Part shown: one piece after another, positions 24,801-34,000 of the stretch | Position numbering within the stretch: position 1 is the stretch's first letter | Layout: every line of letters starts with the position of its first letter | Source: Chlorogloeopsis fritschii PCC 6912 | GTDB taxonomy: Bacteria > Cyanobacteriota > Cyanobacteriia > Cyanobacteriales > Nostocaceae | Length of the DNA stretch: 64,000 bases | Reading direction: 5' to 3' | Assembly (NCBI RefSeq): GCF_000317285.1 | Contig: NZ_AJLN01000040.1 | Location: 1-64,000, forward strand | Program-made: the position numbers and the translations under genes | The notes under the pieces: model-generated | Told to the model about the DNA's origin: nothing | The model's input: the letters and a program-made list of their open reading frames with translations, nothing else | The model's database searches: none

Positions 24801-27800
24801 GTGCAGGGGAACCAGGGGCGATCGCAGCAGGAATTTTTGTTGGCGACAGCGAGATGGCGGTGCTCATGCGATCGCACGATTGGTCAAAAACACCCCTTGG
24901 TTCTGTTGAAAATTGGTCACAGAGCTTAAAGATTGCAGTCAATATTTGCTTGAACTCGCGCTTTCCGATGGTGATTTGGTGGGGTGAAGAGTTAACCTTA
25001 CTATACAATGATGCATGGCGACCGATTTTAGGCAACAAACATCCGCAAGCATTAGGTAAGCCAGGAAAGGAAGTTTGGTCAGAAATTTGGGATATTGTTG
25101 GCACACAGCTGCATAGTGTCCTCAAGACTGGCAAAGCAACTTGGTCAGACGATTTATTATTATTAGTCAATCGGTATGGATATACCGAGGAAGCCTACTT
25201 TACCTATTCTTACAGCCCTATTTTTTTAGAAACAGGAGAAGTGGGAGGAGCCTTCACTGCAGTTGCGGAAACAACCCAGCGAGTCGTAGGAGAACGTCGA
25301 TTAGCCACCTTACGGAATTTAGCTGCTCAAACTGGGCAATCCAAAACTGTTGAGCAAGCCTGTCAAAAAGCAATACAAACCCTTTCACAAAATTCATCTG
25401 ACATTCCTGTTGCCCTGCTTTATCTGTTGAATTCTGAGGCAACCAAAGCAACTTTACAAGCACAAACTCCTTCTCAAATTCAGCCTTTGATTGCCCCAGC
25501 AGAGCTTGATCTGACTCAACCTAGCAATTTGTTTACCCAAGCACTAGCCTCAGTTGTACACAGCAAGCAACTGTTTATATTAAAAAATCTAGTGCAATAT
25601 TGGGGAAAATTTCCAGTTGGCCCCTTACACATTCCTCTTGGGCAAGCGATCGCCCTGCCAATTCGAGCTTCAACCCAAGACTCTGTGGTGGGGGTGCTGG
25701 TGCTGGGAGTGAATCCCTATCGAGCGTTAGATGATGCTCAATGTCAATTTTTGGAGATGACAACAGGGCATATTGCCAATGCGATCGCTAGTGCCCGCGC
25801 CTATGAAGAAGAACGCAAACGGGCTGAGGCACTAGCAGAACTTGATCGCGCTAAAACCACATTTTTCAGCAATATCTCTCACGAATTTCGCACACCACTG
25901 ACGCTCATGCTAGGGCCTTTAGAGGAGATATTGGCGAAAGAAAGCTTAATTCCACCCGAACCACATCAGCAAATTGAACTTGTCTATCGCAACTCATTGC
26001 GATTACTAAAACTAGTTAACACCTTGCTTGACTTCTCACGCATTGAAGCTGGGCGAATGCAAGCGGTGTATGAACTCACTGATTTAGCCGCATATACAAC
26101 CGAGTTAGCCAGTGTGTTTCAGTCGGCGATCGAGCAAGCAGGCTTACGGTTTAGTATCAGTTGCGAACCACTATCGGCAGAAGTTTACATTGATCGCCAA
26201 ATGTGGGAAAAAATTGTTCTTAACCTGCTCTCAAATGCATTTAAGTTCACCTTCTCAGGCGAGATTGCTGTAACTTTAAGGCAAGTACACAACCAAGTTA
26301 AATTAACCGTGCGCGATACCGGCATTGGCATTCCCACCGCAGAATTGCCCCGTTTATTTGAACGGTTTCACCGGGTTGAGGGAGCGCAAGGAAGAACTCA
26401 GGAAGGTTCTGGAATCGGGTTGGCACTCGTGCAGGAATTAGTCCGACTTCATGGGGGACAAGTACAGGTTGAAAGCATTGAGGGAGAGGGCACAACTTTC
26501 ACCATCACAATTCCGACTGGGATGGCTCATTTGCCCTCGGATCGTATTCAGACAGCACGAAGCCTGACTTCAAGTGCCTTAGGTGCAGTCTCTTACGTGG
26601 AAGAAGCTCTGCGTTGGCTGCCGGAAGAAGAGAGCAGGGGGAGAAGAGAAGCTGGGGAGACAAACTCAAAAACTATTTCGACGAACTCAGAAACTATTTT
26701 GCCAAACTCAAAAACTATTTCGCCAAACTCAAAAACTATTTTGCCAAACTCAGAAACTAGAACTTCTCCCCCAGAAGAGGCAAGGGAGCAAGGGAGCAGG
26801 GGAGCAGGGGAGAGAATTCACACAGAGGTTTCTCCTCTGCCCAGTTCTGCCCGTATCCTCCTTGTCGATGACAACACCGATATGCGCAACTATGTGAAAA
26901 GGTTGTTGTTAAGCCAGGGGTATGAGGTAGAGACTGCCGCAGATGGCATGGCGGCGTTAACGATCGCTCGGCAAAAAGTGCCCAATCTCGTCTTAACTGA
27001 TGTGATGATGCCCGGCTTAGATGGCTTTGGGCTATTGCGAGAGTTGCGGGCAGAGCCAACTACCAGAGACATTCCGATTATCCTGCTGTCTGCGCGTGCG
27101 GGAGAAGAAGCCCGGATTGAGGGATTAGAGACAGGAGCAGATGACTACTTGACGAAGCCGTTTTCTGCCCGTGAATTGCTGGCGCGAGTGGAAGCAAACT
27201 TGAAGTTGGCACAACTGCGGCGAGAAGCAATGCAACGGGAACAGGCACTACGAATTGAAGCAGAAAGCGCCAAGCAAACCGTTGAAACCATTTTGTCGAG
27301 CATTAATGATGGATTTTATGTCCTCGATCGCAATTGGTGTTACACCTACGTCAACGATCGCTATTGTGAAATGTCGGGGATGGAGCGAGAAAAACTTTTG
27401 GGACAGGGCATTTGGGACTTGTTTGCTGATGCCATTGACACCGATATTTACGTTCAATTTCATCGAGCGATGAGGGAGCAAACGCCCTTGCAGTTTGAGT
27501 ATCTCTACGCCACCTGGAATCGCTGGTATGAACACCGAGTTTACCCTTCGTCTCATGGGCTGACGATTGTGATTGCGGAAATTACTGATCGCAAACGAGT
27601 AGAAGCAGCCCTGCGTCGCAGCGAAGAGCGCTTCCGCATCAGTCAGGAACTGTCGTTGGATGCTTTTACGATTTTGGATAGTGTGCGAGATGAAACTGGA
27701 GCGATCGTTGATTTTGAATGGACGTATGTAAATCCCAAAGCTGCAGAAATTCTCCAGCATCCTGCCGATGAACTGGTTGGGCAAAGGTTACTCAAAGTGC

Positions 27801-30688
27801 TGCCAGGGAATCAACTCAACAGCGAATTATTTGAACGCTATGTGCGAGTGGTTGAAACCGGGGAACCGCACGATATTGAATTGTTATACAACGCCGATGG
27901 CATTACCGGCTGGTTCCGCAACATGGCAGTTAAACTGAATGATGGCATTTCCATTTTCTTTAGTGATATCACCCAGCGCAAACAAACCGAGCAAGCATTA
28001 CGTGATACTGAAGAGCGGTTGCGCGTGGCATTGCAAAATGCCCCAATTACCGTGTTTAACCAAGATTGCGAACTAAGATACACCTGGATTCATAATCCAG
28101 TTATGCACGATCTGGATGAAATGATCGGCAAATGCGATCGCGATTTCTTGCCACCAGAAGATGCAGAGGTACTCACAGAGATTAAACAACGAGTTCTCAA
28201 CACCGGGATTGGTGCTCGTCAAGAAATTAAAATCACCAGAGATGGCATCAACAATTACTACGACTTAACTGTAGAACCTTTACGCGATGCAAACAACGCT
28301 ATTGTCGGTATTACCTGCGCTGCCATTGATGTTTCCGAACTGAAGCGAACCGAGATCGAATTACGTGAAAGTGAAGCCCGCTTCCGAGGCGTGGTGGAGT
28401 CGAATATGGTGGGCATTGCTTTCTGGGATGCGTCGGGTTGCATTACCGATGGTAACGAGATGGCGGTGCAAATGCTGGGCTATAGCCGCGAAGAAATGCA
28501 ATCAAGACAGATTTTGTGGAAAGACATTACGCCACCAGAGTTTCATGAGATTGATGCGGCAATGCAAGCACAACTTCTGGCACAAGGGGTTTGTCCTCCG
28601 TTTGAAAAAGCCTATATCCGTAAAGATGGCACTCAGGTTCCCATCCTGATTGGAGGTGCATTGTTACCTGGCTATAGCGATCGCGGTGTAGCATATTTTC
28701 TGGATATTAGCGATCGCAAACAAGCAGAGACAGAACGAGAACAATTGCTTGTGCGCGAACAAGTTTTACGCTCTTTGGCAGAAGCCGCAGAATCGAAACT
28801 GCAAGAAGTTTTGGCAAGCATTCGAGAAGATTTTGTGTTGTTTGATCGCGATTGGCGAATTGCTTATCTCAATGCTCAAGCTGCCGAAACAATGAGAATG
28901 CCCCGCGAAGAGATTTTAGGCAAAAGTATGTGGGATCTCTTTCCCGATCTGGTTGGGACTGAGTTTTACGATCGCTTGCATCAAGTTATGCGTGACAAAA
29001 TTCCGACTCAGTTTGAGTATTACTATCCCCTTTGGGATCGCTGGTTTGAAAACCGAGTCTATCCAGCTCCAGATGGCATTGTAAATCTTAGCATTGACAT
29101 TACTGTCGCCAAGCGCCTCGAAGAGAATCGCAAACGCATTCAAGAAGAACTGCGGCAAAAGAATGCTATTTTAAATGTGATTAACGAGTCAGTACCAACG
29201 CCAATTTTTGTCAAGGATAGACAAGGACGGATCATTTACGCCAATCCCGCCACGTTGGAAGTACTGGGTAAAACTGCAAAGGAGGTGATTGGCTATCGAG
29301 ATTGCGATCTCTATCCAAACTCTGAAGACGCAGCTAGAGTGATGGAAAACGATCAGCGGATTATGGAATCTGGACACACGGAAGTAGTTGAGGAATCACC
29401 CGATGGAGTTCGGACATTTCTGGGTATGAAAGCGCCCTACCGCAACGAGGCTGGGGAAGTGATTGGGTTGATTGGAATTTCCAGCGACATTAGCGAACGA
29501 GTGCAACTTGAACGCGATCGCGAACGGGTTTTGCAACAAGAACAAGCCGCACGAGAAGCCGCAGAGCAAGCAAACCGGATCAAAGATGAATTCTTAGCAG
29601 TATTGTCCCATGAACTGCGATCGCCCCTCAACCCGATTCTAGGCTGGTCAAAGCTATTACAAACGCGCCAATTTGATCCACAAGCAACAAAGCGTGCTCT
29701 ACAAACAATTGAACGCAATGCCAAACTGCAAGTTCAACTGATTGAAGATTTATTAGATGTGTCTCGAATTTTGCGAGGCAAGATGGCATTAAACGTTTGC
29801 CCTGTCAATCTGGTTACCGTGGTTGAATCTGCCCTAGAAACGGTGCGACTGGCAGCAGAAGCCAAACAAATTCAAATCCGAACCACTATATCTGTGCAAA
29901 ACACCCAGCTTTGTGGTGATGCTGCACGGCTGCAACAAATTGTCTGGAATTTACTTTCCAATGCTGTTAAATTCACCCCTGATGGAGGAGAAGTTGAAGT
30001 TCATTTAGATCAAATTGGTACTTATGCCCAAATTCAAGTCAAGGATACGGGCAAGGGTATCAAGTCAGACTTTTTACCCTATGTGTTTGACTGCTTCCGG
30101 CAGGAAGATGGCACAACGACTCGTAAGTTTGGAGGATTGGGCTTAGGTTTAGCGATCGTTCGTCATTTGACTGAACTGCATGGAGGAAGCATTGAAGTCC
30201 AGAGCTTGGGAGAAGGGCAAGGGGCTACATTTATTGTCAGATTGCCTTTAATGAATAAAGGGGAAGAGGCAGGGGAAGAACATTTAACCACCGCTCAATC
30301 CGTTGATTTAAGTCAACTGAGAATTTTAGTGGTTGATGACGATGAGGATATGAGGGAGTTGGTAAAGGTGATTTTAGAACAGCAGGGAGCGCAAGTGATG
30401 GTAGTTGCAACTGCTGCTGAAGTGCTGATGGCATTTGATCACCAACCCCCCGATATCTTCATTGGTGACATTGGAATGCCAGAAATTGATGGCTATATGT
30501 TGATGCAGCAAATTCGTGCCCGATCGCCCGAACAAGGTGGACTAGTAAAGGCGCTCGCGCTTACTGCCTATGCCGGAGAGTATAATCAAAAACAAGCAAT
30601 AGCATCTGGATTTCAACAGCATATTTCTAAGCCTGTAGATCCAGAAGTGTTGGTGAGGGCGATCGCTACTTTGGTAAATCGCAAGTAA
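24797..30688 (+). CDS. Giant hybrid histidine kinase with two kinase cores and two receivers
   Basis: 1963 residues, no membrane segment. Order: PAS-like domain (about 10-155, FPMVIWWGEELTLLYNDAWR), GAF (about 170-335), HisKA with His in ISHEFRTPLTLMLG (about 360), HATPase (to about 580), repeat linker (about 615-680), REC (about 684-800, Asp in LVLTDVMMPGLDG), six PAS domains (about 825-1570), a second HisKA (LSHELRSPLNPILG, about 1600), second HATPase and a final REC (Asp in IFIGDIGMPEIDG). The two cores differ clearly and belong to different kinase subfamilies, so the gene is a fusion rather than a simple duplication. It is translated from an ATGA overlap with the XRE regulator. Its stop lies four bases from the stop of the convergent receiver gene. 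Confidence 0.93.
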   Translation: MSAGEPGAIAAGIFVGDSEMAVLMRSHDWSKTPLGSVENWSQSLKIAVNICLNSRFPMVIWWGEELTLLYNDAWRPILGNKHPQALGKPGKEVWSEIWDIVGTQLHSVLKTGKATWSDDLLLLVNRYGYTEEAYFTYSYSPIFLETGEVGGAFTAVAETTQRVVGERRLATLRNLAAQTGQSKTVEQACQKAIQTLSQNSSDIPVALLYLLNSEATKATLQAQTPSQIQPLIAPAELDLTQPSNLFTQALASVVHSKQLFILKNLVQYWGKFPVGPLHIPLGQAIALPIRASTQDSVVGVLVLGVNPYRALDDAQCQFLEMTTGHIANAIASARAYEEERKRAEALAELDRAKTTFFSNISHEFRTPLTLMLGPLEEILAKESLIPPEPHQQIELVYRNSLRLLKLVNTLLDFSRIEAGRMQAVYELTDLAAYTTELASVFQSAIEQAGLRFSISCEPLSAEVYIDRQMWEKIVLNLLSNAFKFTFSGEIAVTLRQVHNQVKLTVRDTGIGIPTAELPRLFERFHRVEGAQGRTQEGSGIGLALVQELVRLHGGQVQVESIEGEGTTFTITIPTGMAHLPSDRIQTARSLTSSALGAVSYVEEALRWLPEEESRGRREAGETNSKTISTNSETILPNSKTISPNSKTILPNSETRTSPPEEAREQGSRGAGERIHTEVSPLPSSARILLVDDNTDMRNYVKRLLLSQGYEVETAADGMAALTIARQKVPNLVLTDVMMPGLDGFGLLRELRAEPTTRDIPIILLSARAGEEARIEGLETGADDYLTKPFSARELLARVEANLKLAQLRREAMQREQALRIEAESAKQTVETILSSINDGFYVLDRNWCYTYVNDRYCEMSGMEREKLLGQGIWDLFADAIDTDIYVQFHRAMREQTPLQFEYLYATWNRWYEHRVYPSSHGLTIVIAEITDRKRVEAALRRSEERFRISQELSLDAFTILDSVRDETGAIVDFEWTYVNPKAAEILQHPADELVGQRLLKVLPGNQLNSELFERYVRVVETGEPHDIELLYNADGITGWFRNMAVKLNDGISIFFSDITQRKQTEQALRDTEERLRVALQNAPITVFNQDCELRYTWIHNPVMHDLDEMIGKCDRDFLPPEDAEVLTEIKQRVLNTGIGARQEIKITRDGINNYYDLTVEPLRDANNAIVGITCAAIDVSELKRTEIELRESEARFRGVVESNMVGIAFWDASGCITDGNEMAVQMLGYSREEMQSRQILWKDITPPEFHEIDAAMQAQLLAQGVCPPFEKAYIRKDGTQVPILIGGALLPGYSDRGVAYFLDISDRKQAETEREQLLVREQVLRSLAEAAESKLQEVLASIREDFVLFDRDWRIAYLNAQAAETMRMPREEILGKSMWDLFPDLVGTEFYDRLHQVMRDKIPTQFEYYYPLWDRWFENRVYPAPDGIVNLSIDITVAKRLEENRKRIQEELRQKNAILNVINESVPTPIFVKDRQGRIIYANPATLEVLGKTAKEVIGYRDCDLYPNSEDAARVMENDQRIMESGHTEVVEESPDGVRTFLGMKAPYRNEAGEVIGLIGISSDISERVQLERDRERVLQQEQAAREAAEQANRIKDEFLAVLSHELRSPLNPILGWSKLLQTRQFDPQATKRALQTIERNAKLQVQLIEDLLDVSRILRGKMALNVCPVNLVTVVESALETVRLAAEAKQIQIRTTISVQNTQLCGDAARLQQIVWNLLSNAVKFTPDGGEVEVHLDQIGTYAQIQVKDTGKGIKSDFLPYVFDCFRQEDGTTTRKFGGLGLGLAIVRHLTELHGGSIEVQSLGEGQGATFIVRLPLMNKGEEAGEEHLTTAQSVDLSQLRILVVDDDEDMRELVKVILEQQGAQVMVVATAAEVLMAFDHQPPDIFIGDIGMPEIDGYMLMQQIRARSPEQGGLVKALALTAYAGEYNQKQAIASGFQQHISKPVDPEVLVRAIATLVNRK
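26662..26830 (+). repeat. 21-base coding tandem repeat plus STRR in the hybrid-kinase linker
   Basis: About four and a half 21-base units (26662-26761) encode the heptapeptide NS(K/E)TI(S/L)P. They are followed by purine-rich GGGAGCAGGGGAGCA repeats (about 26786-26813) read as Gly/Ser/Arg/Glu. The whole lies between the first HATPase domain and the first receiver, a place where a linker can vary without harm. Confidence 0.85.
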
Positions 30689-30692
30689 AAAT

Positions 30693-31073
30693 TTACAAAC
30701 TCCAACCCAAGGCTGTTGCCACTTGAGATGCTAATTCCAAAGGATTGAAAGGTTTGGCGATCGCTGCCTTCATACCCAATTGAGCATAGCGACGGCGATC
30801 GGAAGCTTGAATTTTAGCAGTCAACAAAATTACCGGAATCGATTTTGTTGCGGGATTATTTTGTAGTTTCTCAAATGTCGCTAAACCATCCATATCTGGC
30901 ATCATCACATCCAAGAGAATCGCATCAGGTTTAACAATCTCAGCTTTGCTAATACCTTCTTTTCCAGAACTTGCTGTCAGTACTTTCCATCCTGCCACAG
31001 TCTCCAAGCAAATTTTGGCAACTTCTTGAATATATTCTTCGTTATCAACTACCAAAATTGTTTTATTAGTCAT
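30693..31073 (-). CDS. Single-domain response regulator (CheY-like receiver)
   Basis: 126 residues, one receiver: acidic pair in VVDNEEY, acceptor Asp in ILLDVMMPDMDG, switch Thr in LLTAK and Lys in IAKPFNP. It closely parallels the receiver that ends operon A (same ILLDV-MPDMDG, same DRxRxAQLG/AQMG run). Its ATG overlaps the stop of the large kinase by four bases, so the two are coupled. It lacks any output domain and probably shuttles phosphate between Hpt and other partners. It converges tail to tail with the hybrid kinase gene with a gap of only four bases. Confidence 0.93.
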   Translation of the reverse strand: MTNKTILVVDNEEYIQEVAKICLETVAGWKVLTASSGKEGISKAEIVKPDAILLDVMMPDMDGLATFEKLQNNPATKSIPVILLTAKIQASDRRRYAQLGMKAAIAKPFNPLELASQVATALGWSL

Positions 31074-34000
31074 TCTGAATCATCCTGTGCGGAATTTTGA
31101 GTAATTTCGTGTAGTAGCGTCATTACTCGTTGCTCAAATTCGTGGGGTGTTACTTGCCCTTTGCTGAGAAATTCCGTATGTCCTAACTTCAATCGCGTTC
31201 TCTCAGATTCTTCCAATTCTTTAGCCGAATAAACCATCAGAGGAATTTTACAAAGACGTTTATGCTGTTGCAACCATCCCACAACACTAAAGCCGTCACC
31301 TTCAGGCAGAACTAAATCGAGAATGAGCAAATCAGGATTTACCTCCTGAGAGAGGTGGATTGCCTCCCGTCCAGTTTTAGCATGGAAAGTTTCAATATTA
31401 TGATGTTCAAGCAAAGTTTGCAGCATTTCTGCTAAGTTGGGATCGTCCTCAACCAACAATACGCGAACTAGTTTGGAAGAATGTTGCAGTGCCTGTCGTA
31501 ATGACTGAAATAGCAAGCTTTCTTCTAATGGCTTGCTCACCCAATCCACAAAATCCTGCTTTTTTTGGTTGGTATTGACAAGTCCACAGACACTACAAAT
31601 AATAATCGGGATATTTTGAGTATCTGCTCGTTCCTTGAGAACAGCCATTGTTTCCCAACCATTCATGCCGGGCATCAGCAGATCTAGTACAATCGCATCT
31701 GGATGTTGAGCAGAGGCAGCGGTGATCGCCTCTTCTCCACTTGATACCGCAACTACCCGATAGTGCCGTTTCTCCAGCAGATTTTGCAATTCAGTGCGCA
31801 CCTGTGCATCATCATCACAGACAAGTACCAAAGGAGAGTAGAGCGTAGGGGCAGTGCCTTGTGTCTGCCCAGAAGCAGTACCTTGGGAGCGCTCCGGCGT
31901 CAAAGACAGGGGGAGCGTAAAATAAAAAGCACTACCCTTGCCCAACTCGCTATCTACCCAAATTTGTCCGCCGTGTTGTTGGACAATACTCTTGCAAATA
32001 GCCAAGCCCAAACCAGTACCATCATGGTTGCGGGAATCGGAAGAATCAACTTGTTGGAAGCGCTCAAAAATACTTTCGAGTTTATCAGTTGGAATGCCAC
32101 GCCCGCGATCGCGAACAGTGAATAAGATGTGGGGAGAGGAGGAAGACGCGGAGAGCACCAGACGCGGTGATGCGGAGAAAGAAATATTTTCCTTGTCCCC
32201 GTGTCCCCTATTCCCTGTCGCCTGTCCCCTGTCCCCTATCCCCTGTCCCCTATTCCCTGTCGCCTGTCCCCTGTCCCCTTTCTCCTCCTCTGCGCTCAAC
32301 CAAATAGTAGAACCAGCAGGCGAGAATTTAATTGCATTACTCAAAAGATTTGTCAGAGTTTGGACAATGCGATCAGGATCTGCCCAGATTTGTTGAGATA
32401 AACTTGAAACCGATATGGTAACTCCTGCTTTATCTGCCAGGGGTTGCATCACGTTTACTGCTTCTGCAATCAAGTCAGCAACATCACACATCTGTTTTTC
32501 CATTTTGACTTTACCCGACTCGATCCGCTCAATATCCAGAATGTCGTTAATCAGTCTGACTAAGCGTTCTGTACTGTCTACAGCAATTTGCAGCAAGCGT
32601 TTTCCCTGTTCTGACTCTGGCTTAATTAAACCGCTGGCTAACATTCCTAAAGAGCCGTGAATTGAAGTTAGGGGTGTGCGGAGTTCGTGACTGACAACAG
32701 AGACAAATTCATCTTTCATTCGTTCCACTTGCTTGCGATCGCTAATATCTTGCAAGTAAACGGTATATACTGTCTCTTGCCCCAGCTTTAATTTAGAAAT
32801 CGAAGCCTCTGCCGGAAACTCAGTACCATCTTTGCGCCTTCCGTAAATTTCGCGGCGCTCTCCCATCCGACGGGCGACTTTTGCAGAATTACCAAAGTCA
32901 GACACATAGCGGCGGTGTGATTGGATATACCGTAATGGTATGAGTAAATCTAGTGGCTGCCCAAGTACTTCCCTTGCCTCGTAGCCAAAAATTTTCTCGG
33001 CTCCTTGGTTAAATAAAGTAATATTTTGATTGCTGTCAATCGAAATAATTGCATCATCTGCAATTGATACAATTCCAGCAAACATTGCTTGGGAATTTCG
33101 CAGTTCTGACTGAGCGCGTTGGCGCTCGTTAAGTTCTGACTGGAGTTGCTCGTTAATTCGAGTTAACTCTGCTGTACGTTCTGCTACTCGCTGTTCTAAT
33201 TCGTCTTTGGCTTGACGTAAAGCCTGCTCTGTATGTTGTCTTTCCAATGCTGCCGAAAGTATATTTGCAACAGATTGAACAAAATTAATATCGCGATCGG
33301 TAAAAGTCTGTTTTTGAGAAGAATATACTCCCAAAACTCCATAGGAACCATTTTGTTTGGGAATTGGTACACTCAAGCCGCTAATTATTCCATGTTCTTG
33401 GAGTAGCAAAGAAGGCTGAAATCGCGTTTCTGTGCGTAAGTCTTCGATAATTACTGGCTGTTGCACCAGTAATGTGTAACCAGAGCCAGAAGCATCTAAG
33501 TTAATAGTTGTTTTACCTACAATTCCTTCACGCCAGCCCACACCAGCACATAAAAGCATGGTATCTTCTTCAGGAAGCAGTTTCATGAGTTTGCAATATT
33601 CAACTCCCAAGTTTTGCACCACTAGTGTTACTGCTTCATCCATGAGGCTAGAAAGTTCTTTGCCCAAAAGAGCTGACTGTCCTAATTGAGCTACTGTGGC
33701 TTGTTGACGAAGGCGAGTGTTGAGTTTTTCTTGTGTTAGCTTATCTTCATTTTCTAGAAAGCGATCGCTTGGCTGCATTTGCCGTCGCAGTTTAATTCGT
33801 TCGAGACGATTGATGATCCGCGTTACCAATTCTGGGCCGATAATAGGCTTGCTCACAAAGTCATCCGCACCAACTGCAAACACCTGATTCACAATGTCAG
33901 CATCACTGTGAACTGTGAGAAATAAAATTGGCAGTTCGCTCCATTGAGGATCGTTACGTACTACTTGGCAAATTTCGATCCCGCTAAATTCAGGAAGCTC

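Noticed and set aside
31763-32401. Several plus-strand frames over the operon B kinase
   Set aside because: Antisense of the HATPase region and of the heptamer insert (SPIPCPLSPV-type strings).
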